A stretch of 64,000 bases of DNA, taken from assembly GCF_921293095.1 (NCBI RefSeq), contig NC_060259.1, positions 23,443,812 to 23,507,811 on the forward strand, written 5' to 3'. A program made the translations under genes and the position numbers. Positions 22,249 to 33,312 of this stretch are shown here, piece after piece. Position 1 is the first letter of the stretch; every line of letters starts with the position of its first letter. The stretch comes from Ischnura elegans (Eukaryota > Arthropoda > Insecta > Odonata > Coenagrionidae). Below the pieces are notes generated by a model. The model had not been told where the DNA came from. It ran no database searches and saw only the letters and a program-made list of their open reading frames with translations.

Positions 22249-23752
22249 GGCTTTAGGGCGGGGCGACCGGGGCGAATGCCCTGGCCCCGCGCTTTGGGGG
22301 GCCCCGCGTTCGTGAAAAAAAATTAAAATATACGATAGTTTGAAAACGCAATTTCAACTATTACTGTATTGTTAAGTCCGTGCAAGACAAAAAATAATAT
22401 TATGAAAAAGGAATAATAATGCAGTAATTTAAAGTAAAAAGCGCGCTTTTTATGTTTATCTTACGTTATAATTTTATGAATTAATATAATTATAAATTTA
22501 ATTTGTATTGGATTGGAGCACAATGCTTGGAATCCTAAAGGAAATTGGGGATCTTTATAATGACAGAAGAATCATCCACAGCTTATACAAAAACCAAGTA
22601 GCCGTGATAAAATCAGGGCCCAGCTGTGAAGAAGCAAGAATTAAGAAAGGAGTGCGACAAGGCTGTACATTGTCACCCGTAATTTTCAACGTTTACATTG
22701 AAAAAGCCATTAATGAAATCAAAGAAAAGGCATTGGGAGTGAATATCCATGGAGAAAAAATAAGCATGCTAAGATTTGCCGATGACATAGCCGTTATAGC
22801 AGAAACAGAGAAGGATTTGAAAAATATTCTGATTAATATGGGTAGGGTAATGAGTAGATATCAACTGAAAATAAGCACGAAGAAAACCAAGATCTTAGTA
22901 TGCAGCAGAAGAGAAGAAGTCAAGACCAACATTAAAATAGGGAGGCAAAAACTGATAGAAGTGAATGAATTCTGTTATTTGGGAAGCAAGATAACTAGTG
23001 ACGGGAGAAGCAAGAAAGAAATTATCAGCAGAATAGCCCAGGCGAAGAGAGCATTCCACCAAAAGAGAGACATGCTTACAGCGGGAAACTTAAATATGGA
23101 TGTAAAGAAACAATTTATAAGAACCTACATCTGGAGTATGCTCCTATACGGAAGTGAGGCATGGACAATGACCGCAGCGGAGAAAGCAAGGATTTGAAAT
23201 GTGGTGCTACAGAAGAATGATGAAAATCAAATGGATCGACCGAGTCAGTAACGAGGAAGTCCTAAGAAGGGTAGGAGAGAAGAGAAGCCTCATGAAAACC
23301 TTAATAAGAAGACGGAACAACCTTATAGGCCACATCTTGAGACATGATGGCCTGATGAAGACAATCGTCGAAGGACAGGTGGAAGGCAAGAATGGAAAAG
23401 GAAGACCTCGAACAAAATATATGGAACAAGTAAAGAGAGATGTGAAAGAGAAGAAATACGTAGGAGTGAAAAGATTAGCTGATAGGAGAACTGAGTGGAG
23501 AGCTGCGTCAAACCAATCCTAGGATTGTTGACCAGTGATGATGATATACTATATTGAACTCAAAGGCGTGATGGTATCATAGCGGCGTAATTACGAAGTC
23601 TGAATTTGGGAGGGGAACACATACTTAGCCAGAGAGTGGTAGGGATTCAAAATGCTCGAGTTTGTAGATGGGGTATAGAGTTTAATATTTTAAGTGAAGG
23701 GCCCCGCACTGAAGGTTCGCCCCTAGCCCCGCACCTGCTAGCGCCGTCACTG
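22249..23752. mobile_element. GC-rich DNA-transposon derivative hosting a LINE B copy
   Basis: The left end (AGGGCGGGGCGACCGGGGCG, near 22255) and the inverted right end (AGGTGCGGGGCTAGGGGCGAA, near 23735) align imperfectly for about 60 bases. Both continue through a GCGGGGCCC block into AT-rich sequence. LINE B lies between. No target duplication could be read with confidence. Confidence 0.4.
22505..23552 (+). mobile_element. LINE B: RTE-type retrotransposon, copy 2 (5'-truncated)
   Basis: The copy starts inside motif A (DWSTMLGILKEIGDL) and keeps RQGCTLSPVIFNVYIEKAIN, an intact catalytic LRFADDIAVIAE, and YLGSKITSDGRSKKEI. An 8-bp deletion near 23195 (relative to copy 1 at AFEMWCY) shifts the frame and ends the first frame after EKARI. 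The remainder (23199-23522) continues to a natural-looking stop after RAASNQS. The 3' sequence is AGGATTGTTGACCAGTGATG with a GATGATGATA tail. This is the youngest-looking LINE B copy in the window but is still 5'-truncated and frameshifted. Confidence 0.9.
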
Positions 23753-24049
23753 CCGCACGCGACATGGTTCTGAGTTTCATTATCATAAGTATCGTCGATG
23801 TACCTTACCATATTTCTGTGTCGTGAAGCTAAAGTACTAAATGCGTTCTATGCCTTACTCTAAAACTATGAGTTAAAGTAAGCCAAAAATCGGTGCTCTA
23901 CGACAGTCATGAGAATAAGTACATGAAAATATAATTAAAAACACTTTTCTGGCAAAGTAAAGAAATTTGTAGTGCGCGGAAATCGTTCAGATTTATTTCA
24001 CTTAAAGCTGTTTTGCGGTGTTTCCTTTGCGTAATTATTAATTCACGAG

Positions 24050-25143
24050 CAAATTTAAATGAAAATCTGAGATTTTTGAAGGGCTAATCGTTTAATTATG
24101 GTGGAATCACCAGTAAAGGATTTCGTAGCGGATGGAACGCGGTCTACATTTAGTCAAAGATAGACGTATAACGCTGTATGAGACAAGAAGCTAACAAAAC
24201 GAAAATAGCATCGCCGGCAGCTACAGAAAAGTTGTAAGCTCAAAGGCCCTCGCATTTACAGGCTTATTTTTTCACCGCAAAAGAGAGGAACACGGCCCCC
24301 ATAAGTAAATACTACTTACCGGGAACTGGCTGGCCACCATCTAGTTATCACATATCAACTCAGACTAATTGTAAGACCCCTTTTCAAGAGATCCGTATCA
24401 AATTTATCGAGAGTATCAAATTTCTCCTCGGAGTTCTCGCGGGCGAAGTTGGGAGAGGAGTCACTTTTTGTCCCCCCCCCCTTTCACTCCCTCAAGGCGC
24501 TTCGGCTTCTGTCTCCACGCCCTGGCGTTGCGACTAGAGGGTCTCGTGATCCGTCAATTTGGGAAATTCAAACTCTAGGGCACCCCCTTAATACACGGGC
24601 AAATTTCGATGAAAATTTGAGATTAGTGAAGGGCTAATCGTTTAATTATGGCCATTTTATGTTGAGTATTCAAAAAGTTAAACAATTATTTACACGAACA
24701 ACCAACCCCTGGATAAGGGAAGCCTACCCAGGCGGGACTCGAACCCGCGATTTCTTGTTTGGAAGGTATGTTGACGACATGCCTGTTTACGTAATGAAGC
24801 TATCATCGCCAACAATTTCGGAAAAGGTGTAAACTCAAAAGGACCTCCGCATACACAGGCATATTTTTTCAGCGCATGAGAGAGGAACCAGAAGTTGGCT
24901 TTTACTATTTTTAATTGACTCGCCGCCACTTAGGCGTCACATATCACCTCCGACTGCGACCCTTGTTCCAACGACCCGTATCAAGTTTATCCTGAGCATC
25001 AAATATCTCCTAGGAGTCCTCGCGGGTGAAGTTGGGAGGGGAGTTGCCCTCCCCCCCCCCCTTTCTCTCCCTCGCGGCGCTGCGGCCAGAGGCCTTCGTG
25101 AGCCGTTAAAATGGGAAATTCAAACGCTAGGGCGCCCCCTTAA
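24050..25143. repeat. two-unit tandem repeat, ~545 bp per unit
   Basis: Unit 1 (about 24050-24597) and unit 2 (about 24598-25143) share blocks in order: GAAGGGCTAATCGTTTAATTATGG, AGCTCAAAGGCCCTCGCAT or its variant, CCGTATCAAATTTATCG, TCCTCGGAGTTCTCGCGGGC, C-runs, and GGGAAATTCAAACTCTAGGG followed by CACCCCCTTAAT. They are clearly diverged, so the duplication is not recent. No protein is encoded. Confidence 0.7.
24728..24830 (-). repeat. tRNA-like sequence (possible tRNA-derived SINE)
   Basis: On the minus strand 24732-24748 folds as a perfect T-arm, GCGGG-TTCGAGT-CCCGC, containing a B-box-like GGTTCGAGTCC. About 50 bases upstream is a weak A-box-like TAGCTTCATTACG. There is no convincing acceptor stem or anticodon arm, so a functional tRNA is unlikely. 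Confidence 0.45.
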
Positions 25144-25144
25144 T

Positions 25145-26957
25145 GGGGCAACCACCTTTCGCCTTAAGCCAAAAATTTGTAGGTTTCCGATGGCGGACTT
25201 ATAAAATTTTGCGACCCAATGAACGATGCGTGGCGACAGTGGCAAAGCCAGTAACTTCGTTCGGGGAGGTGGGGGGGGGCTCCAAAACCAGGGGGGGAAA
25301 TTTTTGAAAAACCGGGCACTTCGTAATGAGTTTTAAACTGATTTCAACACTTTTCATAATCGAAAAAAATTAATTTGTTAAAGAAACATTTTGCAAGTTC
25401 ATGATTCCTAAATATTTTGTTTTCTTTTATGAAGGACAATGATTGTGTTTTTTATATTTCGGGGGGCGTCAGGACCCCCCATACCCCTACTGCCTAGCGA
25501 CTATGCCAACTATATCTGTATATTGTCTATTTTCATCTATTGTCAAGATGTGCAGTTGACGAAGGGCAATTTTGGATGCATCTCCGAAAGTGTCTTTTAA
25601 AATGCGATTCATGAGCTATGGAAGCGATTCGACATTTGATAAAGGGATCATTTTTTTGGTTATAAGAATGCTTATTACCATGCTCTCATGCAACCATTAC
25701 GAGGAACTATTGAGCAAACAAATTGTAGACTGCATCAGTTGTGGACAGTGAATCTTACTGCAAAAGATGTACTGGCAACTCCTGATTCCAAGACAAGAAG
25801 AGGAAAAGATCATGCCACATTGCAATATCGGAAAGAGCATGCAATATTTCATCATCAATGCTTTTTAATCTTAACCCTTTTGTGCTGGCATAGATAGGCA
25901 AAGATATAGCTGGCATCAATTTTTCAACGCACACAACCGGATGCCAGCTATAGCTGGCATGTGGAATGGAAGTGACCAGTGAGTGTCACCAGCAAGTGTC
26001 ATAGATGCATTCAGACCCTGCAAGAGACCCAGGTTAGCAAGACCTTAGGGCCAATCCTCAGAAATTAAGCCTGACCCTCATTTAAGATCCTCCTCGCTGC
26101 AGGAATGTGTTGTGAAGTTGTTATACTGTCAATGATTTTTGCCCAGTAGCATTTTGTTGCACAATCCAACTTTTTGTACTTTGAAATGAATTCTTTATTT
26201 CTTTCAGTGTGTAAGCAATTGTTTATCAAAATTATAGCGTTACTAATAACAGACTTATGGATTAAGAGTCTTAGTACCTTGTGTTCACTAACTTGGTCAT
26301 TGTCATTGCTAGAAATACATTTAAAAATCCACAATGTTTAAAACAATTTTAGTTATTCTTATAGAAGAGTAAATTAATGAAACTCAAAAGCAATATTGAA
26401 TTTTTTAAATATGTACTGGCAACACAATAAGTTGACAGAGGACACATGCTAAGATAGGGTTAGAGGGTCGAGTACAGTGGCCAGGGTAAGGGGTGGTTGA
26501 GTTGGGTCCCAAATCGAAGGGACGAGAATACTAGGGTAACTCATCCCCAAAAAAGCTCCTTACAGAGAAGTTAAAAATATTCTTAGGCTAATCATAGCAC
26601 CGAAAACGTTTTCCTTCTGTAGGCACCAGCAGGAAAAAGTTGCAATTGTAAAAGCTGCAGTAAAGGATGGATAAAATGGTAGAGGCTACAATAGACAAGC
26701 AAGGAGCAATTAGAGGACTTAAAAGTACAATACTTTCACTAATTCCAAGCCAACAACATCAATACCAATGGTCCAATGGTCATCTACATAAGGACAAAGC
26801 AGATAAAATAACAAGTTTGTTTTACGAATTTCAAAGAAGTGCCACCATCAATGGATGGTTGAATAGATTACGAAGTCAAAGAAGCATTTTTATGCCAACA
26901 GATAACAGGTGAATCCCAAGTTGTACATCAACTATGTACTCCATAAAAATTGGATCA
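25145..26957. other. no supported gene; fragments of transposon-like sequence
   Basis: A segment at about 25247-25513 with G-runs and C-runs and weak inverted ends (GTGGCAAAGCCAG and, inverted, TTGGCATAGTCGC) may be a MITE. At 25872, TTAACCCTTTTGTGCTGGCA followed by three AGCTGGCAT blocks resembles a TTAA-specific (piggyBac-type) transposon end without a partner. The minus-strand frame at 26065-26334 (89 codons) matches no family I know. Confidence 0.3.
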
Positions 26958-27624
26958 ATAGGGTGGTTTCCTATTATTTTTTTATTGCTTTAATCGAAAG
27001 ATTATTACTCCTGGAGTACGTATTTCACGCTTTTAGATTTTTAAATGACAACATCTATTTTTCGCGATTAAATGAAAAGTGAAAATTTTCAAGCGCGCGA
27101 AAACGCGACGCTCAAGTATGAATGCCGGGAAATATCTCCGTACGTCGTATTTCTGGTTCCCCCTCCCACCCGGTGTGGTGACCTTGAGGCGAGACTTAGC
27201 GCTGATACGTCGCAGGATGCTTGCGGATAGCCGAGTACCTTGCTGGATGGTAGCGCTTGGCTTAAAAAAGGTTTATTAATACCTTATCAAACGAGGAAAA
27301 CTTTCCGACCTTAGCCAGTTTCAATAAGTGTTTATTAAGACATGTTTCCCTGAGCTCTGTGCCTCATGCATGCATTGGTAACCTCAGACGATGTATAACT
27401 CCTATCCTCTCGTGTAGAAACTAGGTCCCTGTGACGTCATGCGGAGTGGAATCGTATGGGCGCCAATCTGGCCTTTTTCAAATGAGGATAAAATTTGACC
27501 CTTGCCATTCGTCTAAACCGGTATTTCAAAAACCAAACAATTTGTGTATTATGAATACACTAATGGTGGGTAACGAATCGCAATCAATGCCTTTGGTTTT
27601 CTTTGATGAACGAAACTACCCTAT
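26958..27624. mobile_element. 667-bp dispersed repeat, copy 2, with ATAGGGT inverted ends
   Basis: This is collinear with 5447-6110. The ends are ATAGGGTGGTTTCCT and, inverted, ATAGGGTAGTTTCGT. This copy retains more CG dinucleotides than copy 1 (for example GCGCGCGAAAACGCGACG against GAGCATGAAAACACGACA), consistent with copy 1 having lost CpGs by deamination. Confidence 0.75.
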
Positions 27625-27829
27625 TCACAGAAACATGTAGAATACACACCCAGACACGTCCGCATTATCTCACAGCCCTTCCAAAATTTTTATTTGGTAC
27701 AACCTTGCATAAAATCTCCAAATAATTTTCTAGCCAAAGCAATGTGAATGACAAAAAATAAAACTTATTCATCACTGACATCACTGGTAGAGTTCAGCCC
27801 CCAAAAAACGTTTTGTTCATAGCCACAGC

Positions 27830-28572
27830 CAGTGGCGGCTGGTGGTAATTTATCTAGGGTGTGCATTAGAGCAGATATATGATGATTTAATTATATTATG
27901 TTAATCCTAATCCATGAGCGTCATATTTCGTCGTAATAGAATACATAGCAAGCAAAACATATCACTGGTACACTCTACCCTTAAAATTGCATGAACAGAA
28001 ATAATATTAGCATGTATGAAAATAATTATTCTCAACACACTTTTACAAGTGACGGTAGTTGAAATTCATTCTCTTTTCCTTACACCCTATGAGGAAGTAG
28101 TGTAGAAAACGGCCATACAGATGGCTCTGTAGACGGACTAGGATCCCAAGGTCGGTAAAAGCCTTTTACCGACCTTGTAGGATCCTGGGCGCAGGTAGTG
28201 TAGGTGGCGGCTACACCACTACACTACCTGCTAGTCAGTCACCAAAAACATGCGCGTGCGCATTCGCATGGTTTTGAGTCTGCTCCCATCGCCCCTTTGA
28301 ACAGCACATACCCCCCCGCTTACCTCGTCCCGCCAGAGCTCCCTCAAGCGATCGCACAGACCGAAAATGCGCCCGGGATGATGCACGGGATCGCACACTT
28401 GTAGAGCGGTGAATTCGAAAAGGAGATAGCTGTAGCGTTCGGAGGCTCATGTTTCTTGCATATGCAGACAGTACTTTTATCCTTCGCGTTGCAAAGGAAT
28501 AGTTTTCTTTTATAATTTATTCATCTTTGGGTGTGCACTTGCTAACATGCGTATACGCACGCGCCGCCACTG
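27830..28572. mobile_element. hAT-type non-autonomous element, 743 bp, 8-bp target duplication
   Basis: The inverted ends share CAGTGGCGGC. They are flanked by the perfect 8-bp direct repeat GCCACAGC (27822-27829 and 28573-28580), the hallmark of hAT insertion. The interior contains a perfect 14-bp-arm palindrome at 28148-28176 and a second imperfect hairpin (about 28193-28232). No transposase is encoded. Confidence 0.88.
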
Positions 28573-28619
28573 GCCACAGCTAACCTTGCTACTCTGTAGG
28601 AAAGATGAAAAAGATTAGC

Positions 28620-28801
28620 ATGCAAGTGGAACTAGGGGTACAAAGAAAACAGCTGAAGAGTCTAATATGTATGACTCAAGAATGAGGAAATCTTAATCTT
28701 GAAGAAGGTTCAAAACTGCCTTGAAGCATTGGAGATGTTGATAGTTGATATGACGGAAGATAAAGAAAGAAGTAAGGGCTTGAAGTATTGTGAACTAGGT
28801 A
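28620..28801 (+). repeat. direct repeat unit A, coding-like segment
   Basis: This is near-identical to 29672-29845: one substitution (GATAAAGAA against GATGAAGAA) and an 8-bp insertion (GGGGTACA) in this copy. One frame reads NEEILILKKVQNCLEALEML, then TEDKERSKGLKYCEL up to a GT, which looks like a coiled-coil exon with a donor. The upstream part is open in a different frame. It may be a host exon duplicated together with the insertion between the copies. Confidence 0.7.
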
Positions 28802-29671
28802 TCTATGTCTCCGGAAGAAGGTGTGGACTTTCTTTACTCAATCCTTGAGAGTGGGGTCAAAGATTTTGTGCCCATTGTGAAACCTAAGTCAAAAAATTCC
28901 CCTCTTGGTTCAAAGCAGATACCATTCGCTCACTTGGAAACAAGAATCGTGCTTGGTATCTTTATAAATCTTTCCCGAACGAGGAAACTCGAACTACATT
29001 CACTAACCTTCTTCGCTGTTCCAAAACGCTAATTCGCTGTGATCACAAGGAGTATGTTCAGGGCATGTGTTCATCCATTTCCTCCAACCCAAGAAAATTC
29101 TGGTCCTTTGTGAATAGTCGCCGAAAGTCTCCAAGCATCCCCCTTCACGTGACCTATAACAATCTCGAGGCTGTGGGTCCAGATAGACCAAACTTATTCA
29201 ATCGATTCTTTACTGATTGCTTAGCTCCTTCATCTACTCTCTCTAATAAAATTGATAACATCCCCATGCCAATTCGTGGCCATTGTCTATCTAACGTTAT
29301 CACAGATCCCAAAGAAGTATTTGAGTATCTCTCCAAAATCCCTCTCCATCGTGCCCCTCGTCCCGATGGTTTGAGCCCCAAACTAATTAGACATTGCGCA
29401 TCCTCCCTCTCTCTTCCATTGAGCCTCCTACTGAACCGTTGCTTTTCCCTCGGCACCTTCCCCTCCCAATGAAAAATTGCCAACATCATTCCCATACATA
29501 AAAATGGCCCTAAAGATGAAGTCTCAAACTACCGCCCAATATTGATACTTCCGATGCTATCTTCAGTTTGTGAAAGGATTATTCTCAACAGGCTCTACTA
29601 CTTCACTTCTCCTTTTTTATCAAATAATCAGCATGGTTTCCTTCCGGGACGCTCCTGCCTGACCAAATTGG
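28802..29671 (+). mobile_element. LINE D: Jockey-type RT fragment between direct repeats
   Basis: The frame covers the N-terminal part of a Jockey-type reverse transcriptase. The segment before the RT is at 29065 (NPRKFWSFVNSRRKSP), HRAPRPDGLSPKLIRHCAS lies near 29350, and after an in-frame TGA (29470-29472, normally Trp) come ANIIPIHKNGPKDEVSNYRP and NNQHGFLPGRSCLTKL. It stops abruptly there, without a 3' tail. Both ends are truncated and the fragment sits precisely between the near-identical segments A and B. Confidence 0.85.
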
Positions 29672-29845
29672 ATGCAAGTGGAACTAAAGAAAACAGCTGA
29701 AGAGTCTAATATGTATGACTCAAGAATGAGGAAATCTTAATCTTGAAGAAGGTTCAAAACTGCCTTGAAGCATTGGAGATGTTGATAGTTGATATGACGG
29801 AAGATGAAGAAAGAAGTAAGGGCTTGAAGTATTGTGAACTAGGTA
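29672..29845 (+). repeat. direct repeat unit B (174 bp)
   Basis: This is the second copy of the 28620-28801 segment. The shared sequence starts at ATGCAAGTGGAACTA and ends at GTGAACTAGGTA. The sequence after it (ATAAGCATGATGG) is presumably the original continuation of the locus. Confidence 0.85.
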
Positions 29846-29895
29846 ATAAGCATGATGGACATGAATGAATATTCACTAATTTAAATAAATTAGAC

Positions 29896-30197
29896 CAGGG
29901 GCGCAGCTAGGAATTAAGGCTGGGGGGGGTTTAGGTGTAACTAATACTGGAGTGTGTGGGAGTATGGAAAAGGTACCCACAAGGATAAGCGGTATGTGTG
30001 AGATTGATAAATTTTGGAATTTCAAGAAAAATGGTTCAAATTGGTGAGTTTTACGGCTCTCTGAGAGATATTTTATTGATCCTTACGCCATTCTATTAGT
30101 AATATCAATCCAATTAAGTAAAATGGATTAAACATAAAATTTCTCTGAGCTCTGGAGGGGGTTTTATCCCCCCAAACCCCCCCTCGCTGCGTCACTG
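29896..30197. mobile_element. hAT-type MITE, 302 bp, 8-bp target duplication
   Basis: The left end CAGGGGCGCAGCTAGG and the inverted right end CAGTGACGCAGCGAGG match at 13 of 16 positions. Perfect 8-bp direct repeats AATTAGAC flank it (29888-29895 and 30198-30205). Long G and C runs lie near both ends. It is non-coding. Confidence 0.88.
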
Positions 30198-30766
30198 AAT
30201 TAGACAGCACGCTGAGAAATTAGGGTATGCTGAACACTAGAGCTGGGAGTTTCAGTACATTTTTAGGAATTCGTTCACGTGGTTAGATTTTTGACAATGA
30301 TAAGATTTTTCACATTGTCCATAATGAAAAAAATCATATAAATTCATGATTATTTTGACTGAGCCTAATCCACAAATCCATGATGCACACACAGCAGATC
30401 CAAGTGATTTTCAATGTTTTACATAGGGGTCGTTCCATTTCAAATCAACCGGGCCCTGACACCCAAAGTCTCCAATTTTCATTAAACTTTCCATGGTCAT
30501 ACATTCTGGTATGATTAGAGATTGTGTACAATTTTAGCCTCCAACTGTTGATTGTTTATGAAATATGAGCAATTGAATTTTGGGTGTGACCCCTACAGTG
30601 CCGCAACGTGCACCAAATTGTTAATTTTATTTTTATCCATAACCCCATTCTTTTGTTATGAAAAGTCATGATTTCCTTCTAGAGCTAAGTAGTCCATAAT
30701 GATCCCAAGATTATCATTGTATATGAACTGCATGAAGTAATTCAGCTGCAAAAAAATAAAGTTTAC

Positions 30767-30876
30767 AAAAAATCTCGCTTGTACCATTTTTCATTGTCAG
30801 CATCCACAAGGAAAGGCCATGCAAATACAGACTCATGGTTCAGTTTTAAGTAATCATTAATGTATGAGCAAAGATC
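30767..30876 (-). CDS. isolated exon candidate, unknown protein
   Basis: On the minus strand a strong acceptor (TTTTTTCTCAG) precedes an open 110-bp segment. It encodes DLCSYINDYLKLNHE, then SVFAWPFLVDADNEKWYKR, and ends at a GTAAAC donor. The composition looks protein-like, with several aromatic residues and no stops, but I do not recognise the family and found no neighbouring exon that joins in phase. It could be a host exon or transposon-derived. Confidence 0.3.
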
Positions 30877-31167
30877 CTGAGAAAAAAATCATGAGTCCAG
30901 CATTCCTTAAGAAAAAAAATACTTATTCTTTATCATGGGAAAAAAAGGCATCTTTTCCAAGGCACATAGAAATTACATGATGTAGAGGAGAGATAAGCAT
31001 TTACTTGTATGATTGAACTATATCGGAGCATGCGTTATCTCACTACAGTGTATGCTATTGGCTAGTAGAGTAGGAAACACACGAGCAATCATGTGAATGC
31101 CCCCACGTACTGTTAATTTGGTACTATCAGGACTATTCGAGCTGAGGGAGTTTTATTTAAAAAAAAC

Positions 31168-31804
31168 TAGAGATGGGTCGATTCGCAGATTTCTCGGACT
31201 CGAATATTGAATTTGAATATTAAATCATTGCTCGAATATTCGAATACCTTGAATACTAAACGATGAATGCAGGAAAGTTTGACTTGGTTGCCTATGCAGC
31301 AGGAAACACAAGATTTTGGCTGGTAATTGTGATTTCCTTTAAAGGATTCAAACAGGATTTTAGCAGATTAATGCAATATTTTAATTTTATGGAAGCAATT
31401 GGGCATATAGTTGATTCAACTAACATATCTTTCAAATACTCTAAGGGGACACACCACCTCGCGAAAAAATGATTGCATGCCGTCTCGGCATTTACACTGC
31501 TACGATGGATTTCTGTCTGATGTATACAAATGCCTTTCTGTCTTATCTACCAAACGCCATTTCAGCGGCACGCCCTCTGATCTGATACTCGGCTTCATCC
31601 AACTTCTTATTTTCAACAGGTAGCTTGGTCAACTCCCACTGCTGCCACCAATGACGTGCCTGCGACAGTGGATGGCGCGAAATTCAAAGTATTCGAGGTA
31701 TTCGAGAGTGTACCTTTAGCATAATTATTCGAGATCTCGAATATCGAATACTTTCCTGTATTCGAGGTATTCGAGTATTCGCGGATACTATTCACACATC
31801 TCTA
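31168..31804. mobile_element. hAT-like element with TAGAGATG ends, 637 bp
   Basis: The ends are TAGAGATGGGTCGATTCG and, inverted, TAGAGATGTGTGAATAG. The flanks AAAAAAAC and AAAAAAAA are compatible with an 8-bp duplication, though the low-complexity target weakens this. The interior ends are rich in ATTCGA/TCGAAT units. It shares its end sequence with the 46772-47869 element, which has a clear 8-bp duplication. An internal block near 31262-31345 resembles 63910-64000. Confidence 0.7.
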
Positions 31805-32129
31805 AAAAAAAACCTCCAGGAACCATGGTACACTATTACATTCTACATTCCGTTTAACCTCAGTCCAAAGACCAGGTATGCACATCTCATATCCAGATGT
31901 ATTGACATAACAGGAATGTATATTATCAAATGTCAAAAGGAACTGTAATTGATCATTTGAATTGAGAAATTTCTCATGTACTTCACACTAATCCTTATTT
32001 TCAATGTTTCATTTAGTTATTCTACATCACTGGAAACTTGGTAAAAACAGTACAATTCAAATCACCATCCTTACCAATTGATTTGGAAGTGAACTTCCTC
32101 TTAACTGGCTGACCACATTCTAAGATGTC

Positions 32130-32560
32130 TTATTTTTTCACCAACTTTAAATATTTTTTTTAATGTTGGCCTCCCTCAAGAAGTACTATGACCTTCCAGA
32201 GCTTATGGTTGCAGGAGGATTAAGCATACACAATAAGTGTCCTAGTGACACACAGCAAACATCTCTCTCTGGCTAAGAGAATAAAGGAGAGGGACCTTTA
32301 AGTGTCGTGAACTTAACTGAAATATCACCTCCTTCATGGTTGAGAGCTTCCACTAGTCCAAAGTACCACTCCTTACTGTAGATACAAGCTGCGTGTGAAC
32401 CAACAGCCAAATTATCTGGGAAATCCACTTTTTCAGAGCAAAAATAAAATACAATGCTGTACTCATCATCCAGGCCAGTGAACTTTGCAGCGACTCTTCT
32501 ATCCAATAAAACTAATATCACACCTGAGGTCATCATTTCATGTAGGAAGCCCATTCATTT
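32130..32560 (-). pseudogene. degenerate transposon-derived protein fragment
   Basis: An open minus-strand frame (32273-32554) contains YSIVFYFCSEKVDFPDNLAV, then SKEWYFGLVEALN and KFTTLKGPSPLFS. Beyond a stop (TAG, likely former Trp) the same frame continues with PERDVCCVSLGHLLCMLNPP and, after a second stop, YFLREANIKK. The aligned continuation past both stops suggests a once longer protein. The KEWYxGxVE-KGPSPxFxWP pattern resembles the C-terminal part of uncharacterised transposon-associated proteins; this is recollection of a pattern, not a confirmed family. Confidence 0.45.
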
Positions 32561-33312
32561 TCTATCATCTTTGATACGTGTTCTCCTGGTTAGACAGGCA
32601 CATGCTTTTATTTTAACAGCTGGGTCTGCAATGTGGCTCTCAGAAACATCAACCCCAGCAACCTTAAGGCAAAGGCACAGACAGGATTAAGGTGGTAAAT
32701 AGCACAATACGAACAACCTAGAAGACAACACACAGTTGTAAAAACTCAACCCTCGCAGCAAACTAATTGAAAGTTTCAATTCAATCCATCATTTTCCTCG
32801 AAAGAATAGAGAACCAGGATTGAAAATGGCAAAGGCCAGGGTAGCTTGCTACTTTTCCACTACCATTTTAAAGGACAGGGTGTTGCCAATGAAATATGAA
32901 GCAGTTATAACCTAAATGTCACAAGTAAAGGTACAAGTCACAACACCTTCTAGCTGGAGTGAAAGACAGGTAAATAATGCCAAAATTATAAAATTGCATA
33001 GCAATTAAACATATGGATATATCAGCTAGCAAAATCCCAACAGAGATAGCAATCCTACACTTCAATGAATGAGCAAAATCAAATTATCATGGTAACTAAT
33101 GGGCTCTTGTCATCATACCCATATTTACCAATAGTCCATATTAGGTACCACAAAGTACTACATACCTCCACTTGTACAGGCTGAAAGCCCATCAACTAAA
33201 ATGCATTATACTAGGATAATTGGGTTTTGACTAAGTTGTATCACCAATAAATTATAGCTCATGGGATGAGAGACAAATCTCAGAACCCAACAACCAAAGC
33301 AGGTTATAACTT

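Noticed and set aside
24728-24830. Functional tRNA gene
   Set aside because: Only the T-arm is convincing; no acceptor stem or proper anticodon arm could be drawn.
25247-25513. hAT MITE with GTGGCAAAGCCAG ends
   Set aside because: The inverted ends match poorly and no 8-bp target duplication could be read.
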